The notes below the pieces were generated by a model. The model was not told the origin of the DNA. It searched no databases and saw only the letters and a list, made by a program, of their open reading frames with translations. From the NCBI GenBank assembly GCA_017743585.1, contig JAGHYP010000152.1, positions 1-6,886 on the forward strand: a DNA stretch of 6,886 bases, in the 5' to 3' direction. Position 1 is the first letter of the stretch. Every line of letters begins with the position of its first letter. The DNA comes from Chloroflexota bacterium. GTDB taxonomy: Bacteria > Chloroflexota > Anaerolineae > Aggregatilineales > UBA2796. Shown here one piece after another: positions 6,369-6,886 of this stretch. Both the position numbers and the translations under genes were made by a program.

Positions 6369-6886
6369 TCACTCTGCCATCTGCCGGCGGCGCTCGCGGC
6401 GCACGACTTCGGTCTTCAACTGACCGCAGCCCGCTTGAATATCTATGCCGCGCCGCACGCGCACTGTGCTGCTGACCCCATACCGCGCCAACACCGCGCG
6501 GAAGGCTTCCACGCGCTCAGGATCAGAGGGCGCGCCGCTATAGCCATCTGTTGGATTGAGCGGGATCAAATTGACGTGGCATAGCATGCCGCGCAACAGC
6601 GCGCCGAGCTTCTCGGCTTGCGCAGGGCTATCGTTCTCGCCGCGAATCAGCGCCCACTCGAAGGTGACGCGCCGACCCGTCTTCGCCACGTAGTAGCGCG
6701 CCGCCTCCAGCACCTCGCGGATCGGGTAGCGGCGGTTGATCGGCAGCAGCGCGCTGCGCATAGCATCAGTGGCGGCGTGCAGGCTGATCGCCAAGCCGAC
6801 CTGCAAGCCTTCATCGGCAAAGCGCCGTATCTGCGGCGGCAAGCCGACCGTGCTGAGCGTGATGTGCCGCTGCCCGATGTTCAAGC
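6369..6886 (-). CDS. rlmN: 23S rRNA (A2503)/tRNA (A37) C2-methyltransferase RlmN, C-terminal part
   Basis: This is the C-terminal 172 codons of RlmN, a radical-SAM enzyme that puts a C2-methyl on A2503 of 23S rRNA and, in E. coli, on A37 of some tRNAs. The sequence, read from the window edge, shows RHITLSTVGLPPQI, then SLHAATD...LLPINRRYP, HVNLIPLNPTDGYSG and the C-terminal GIDIQAGCGQLKTE. The Cys in AGCGQL corresponds to the E. coli Cys355 position that forms the methylene intermediate with RNA. The N-terminal half, including the CxxxCxxC iron-sulfur motif, lies beyond the window. The visible part has no frameshift or stop until TGA 6371-6369. The alternative is the paralogue Cfr, but the context and ordinary C-terminus suit housekeeping RlmN. 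The hydrolase gene follows 25 bp later. Confidence 0.95.
   Translation of the reverse strand, partial: LNIGQRHITLSTVGLPPQIRRFADEGLQVGLAISLHAATDAMRSALLPINRRYPIREVLEAARYYVAKTGRRVTFEWALIRGENDSPAQAEKLGALLRGMLCHVNLIPLNPTDGYSGAPSDPERVEAFRAVLARYGVSSTVRVRRGIDIQAGCGQLKTEVVRRERRRQMAE

Overview
The window looks like a piece of a GC-rich chromosome from a Chloroflexota bacterium (Anaerolineae or Caldilineae type). This is inferred from protein style, not from a marker gene. The clues are a membrane-anchored FHA protein with Ig-like domains, an SH3b-like domain and a long Thr/Pro-rich tail, the style of the Dpp-type permeases, and a strong preference for GCG/CGC-type codons. No RNA gene, CRISPR array, transposase or phage gene was seen.

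Layout. Positions 1-1864 (minus) hold a 3'-truncated gene for an FHA-domain, single-pass membrane protein; its C-terminal tail is encoded by an 84-bp tandem repeat. Positions 1865-2637 are a 773-bp gap. Its left part (1972-2232) carries six exact copies of the DnaA box TTATCCACA plus two one-mismatch copies and one two-mismatch copy, with an AT-rich stretch and palindromes. It has the make-up of a replication origin (oriC-like), and the genes on either side point away from it. The right part of the gap holds a hairpin and a short piece that resembles a decayed ABC-2 permease. Positions 2638-5249 (plus) encode two Dpp/Opp-type permeases, DppB-like then DppC-like, 26 bp apart. No binding protein or ATPase gene accompanies them. 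Positions 5250-5563 hold a broken minus-strand coding remnant of unknown family. Positions 5564-6886 (minus) hold the C-terminal half of RlmN, followed 25 bp later by an alpha/beta hydrolase of the valacyclovir-hydrolase (BPHL) type.

How the parts relate. The two permeases should form the membrane channel of one peptide-type ABC importer, with their partners encoded elsewhere. RlmN and the hydrolase are probably cotranscribed but have no obvious shared job. The FHA protein looks like a phosphothreonine reader inside the cell coupled to a wall-exposed stalk outside.

The most unusual features are a DppC-like permease with about 210 extra residues, resembling DUF4397, inserted in its first external loop, and the dense DnaA-box cluster with no dnaA, dnaN or other replication gene in view.
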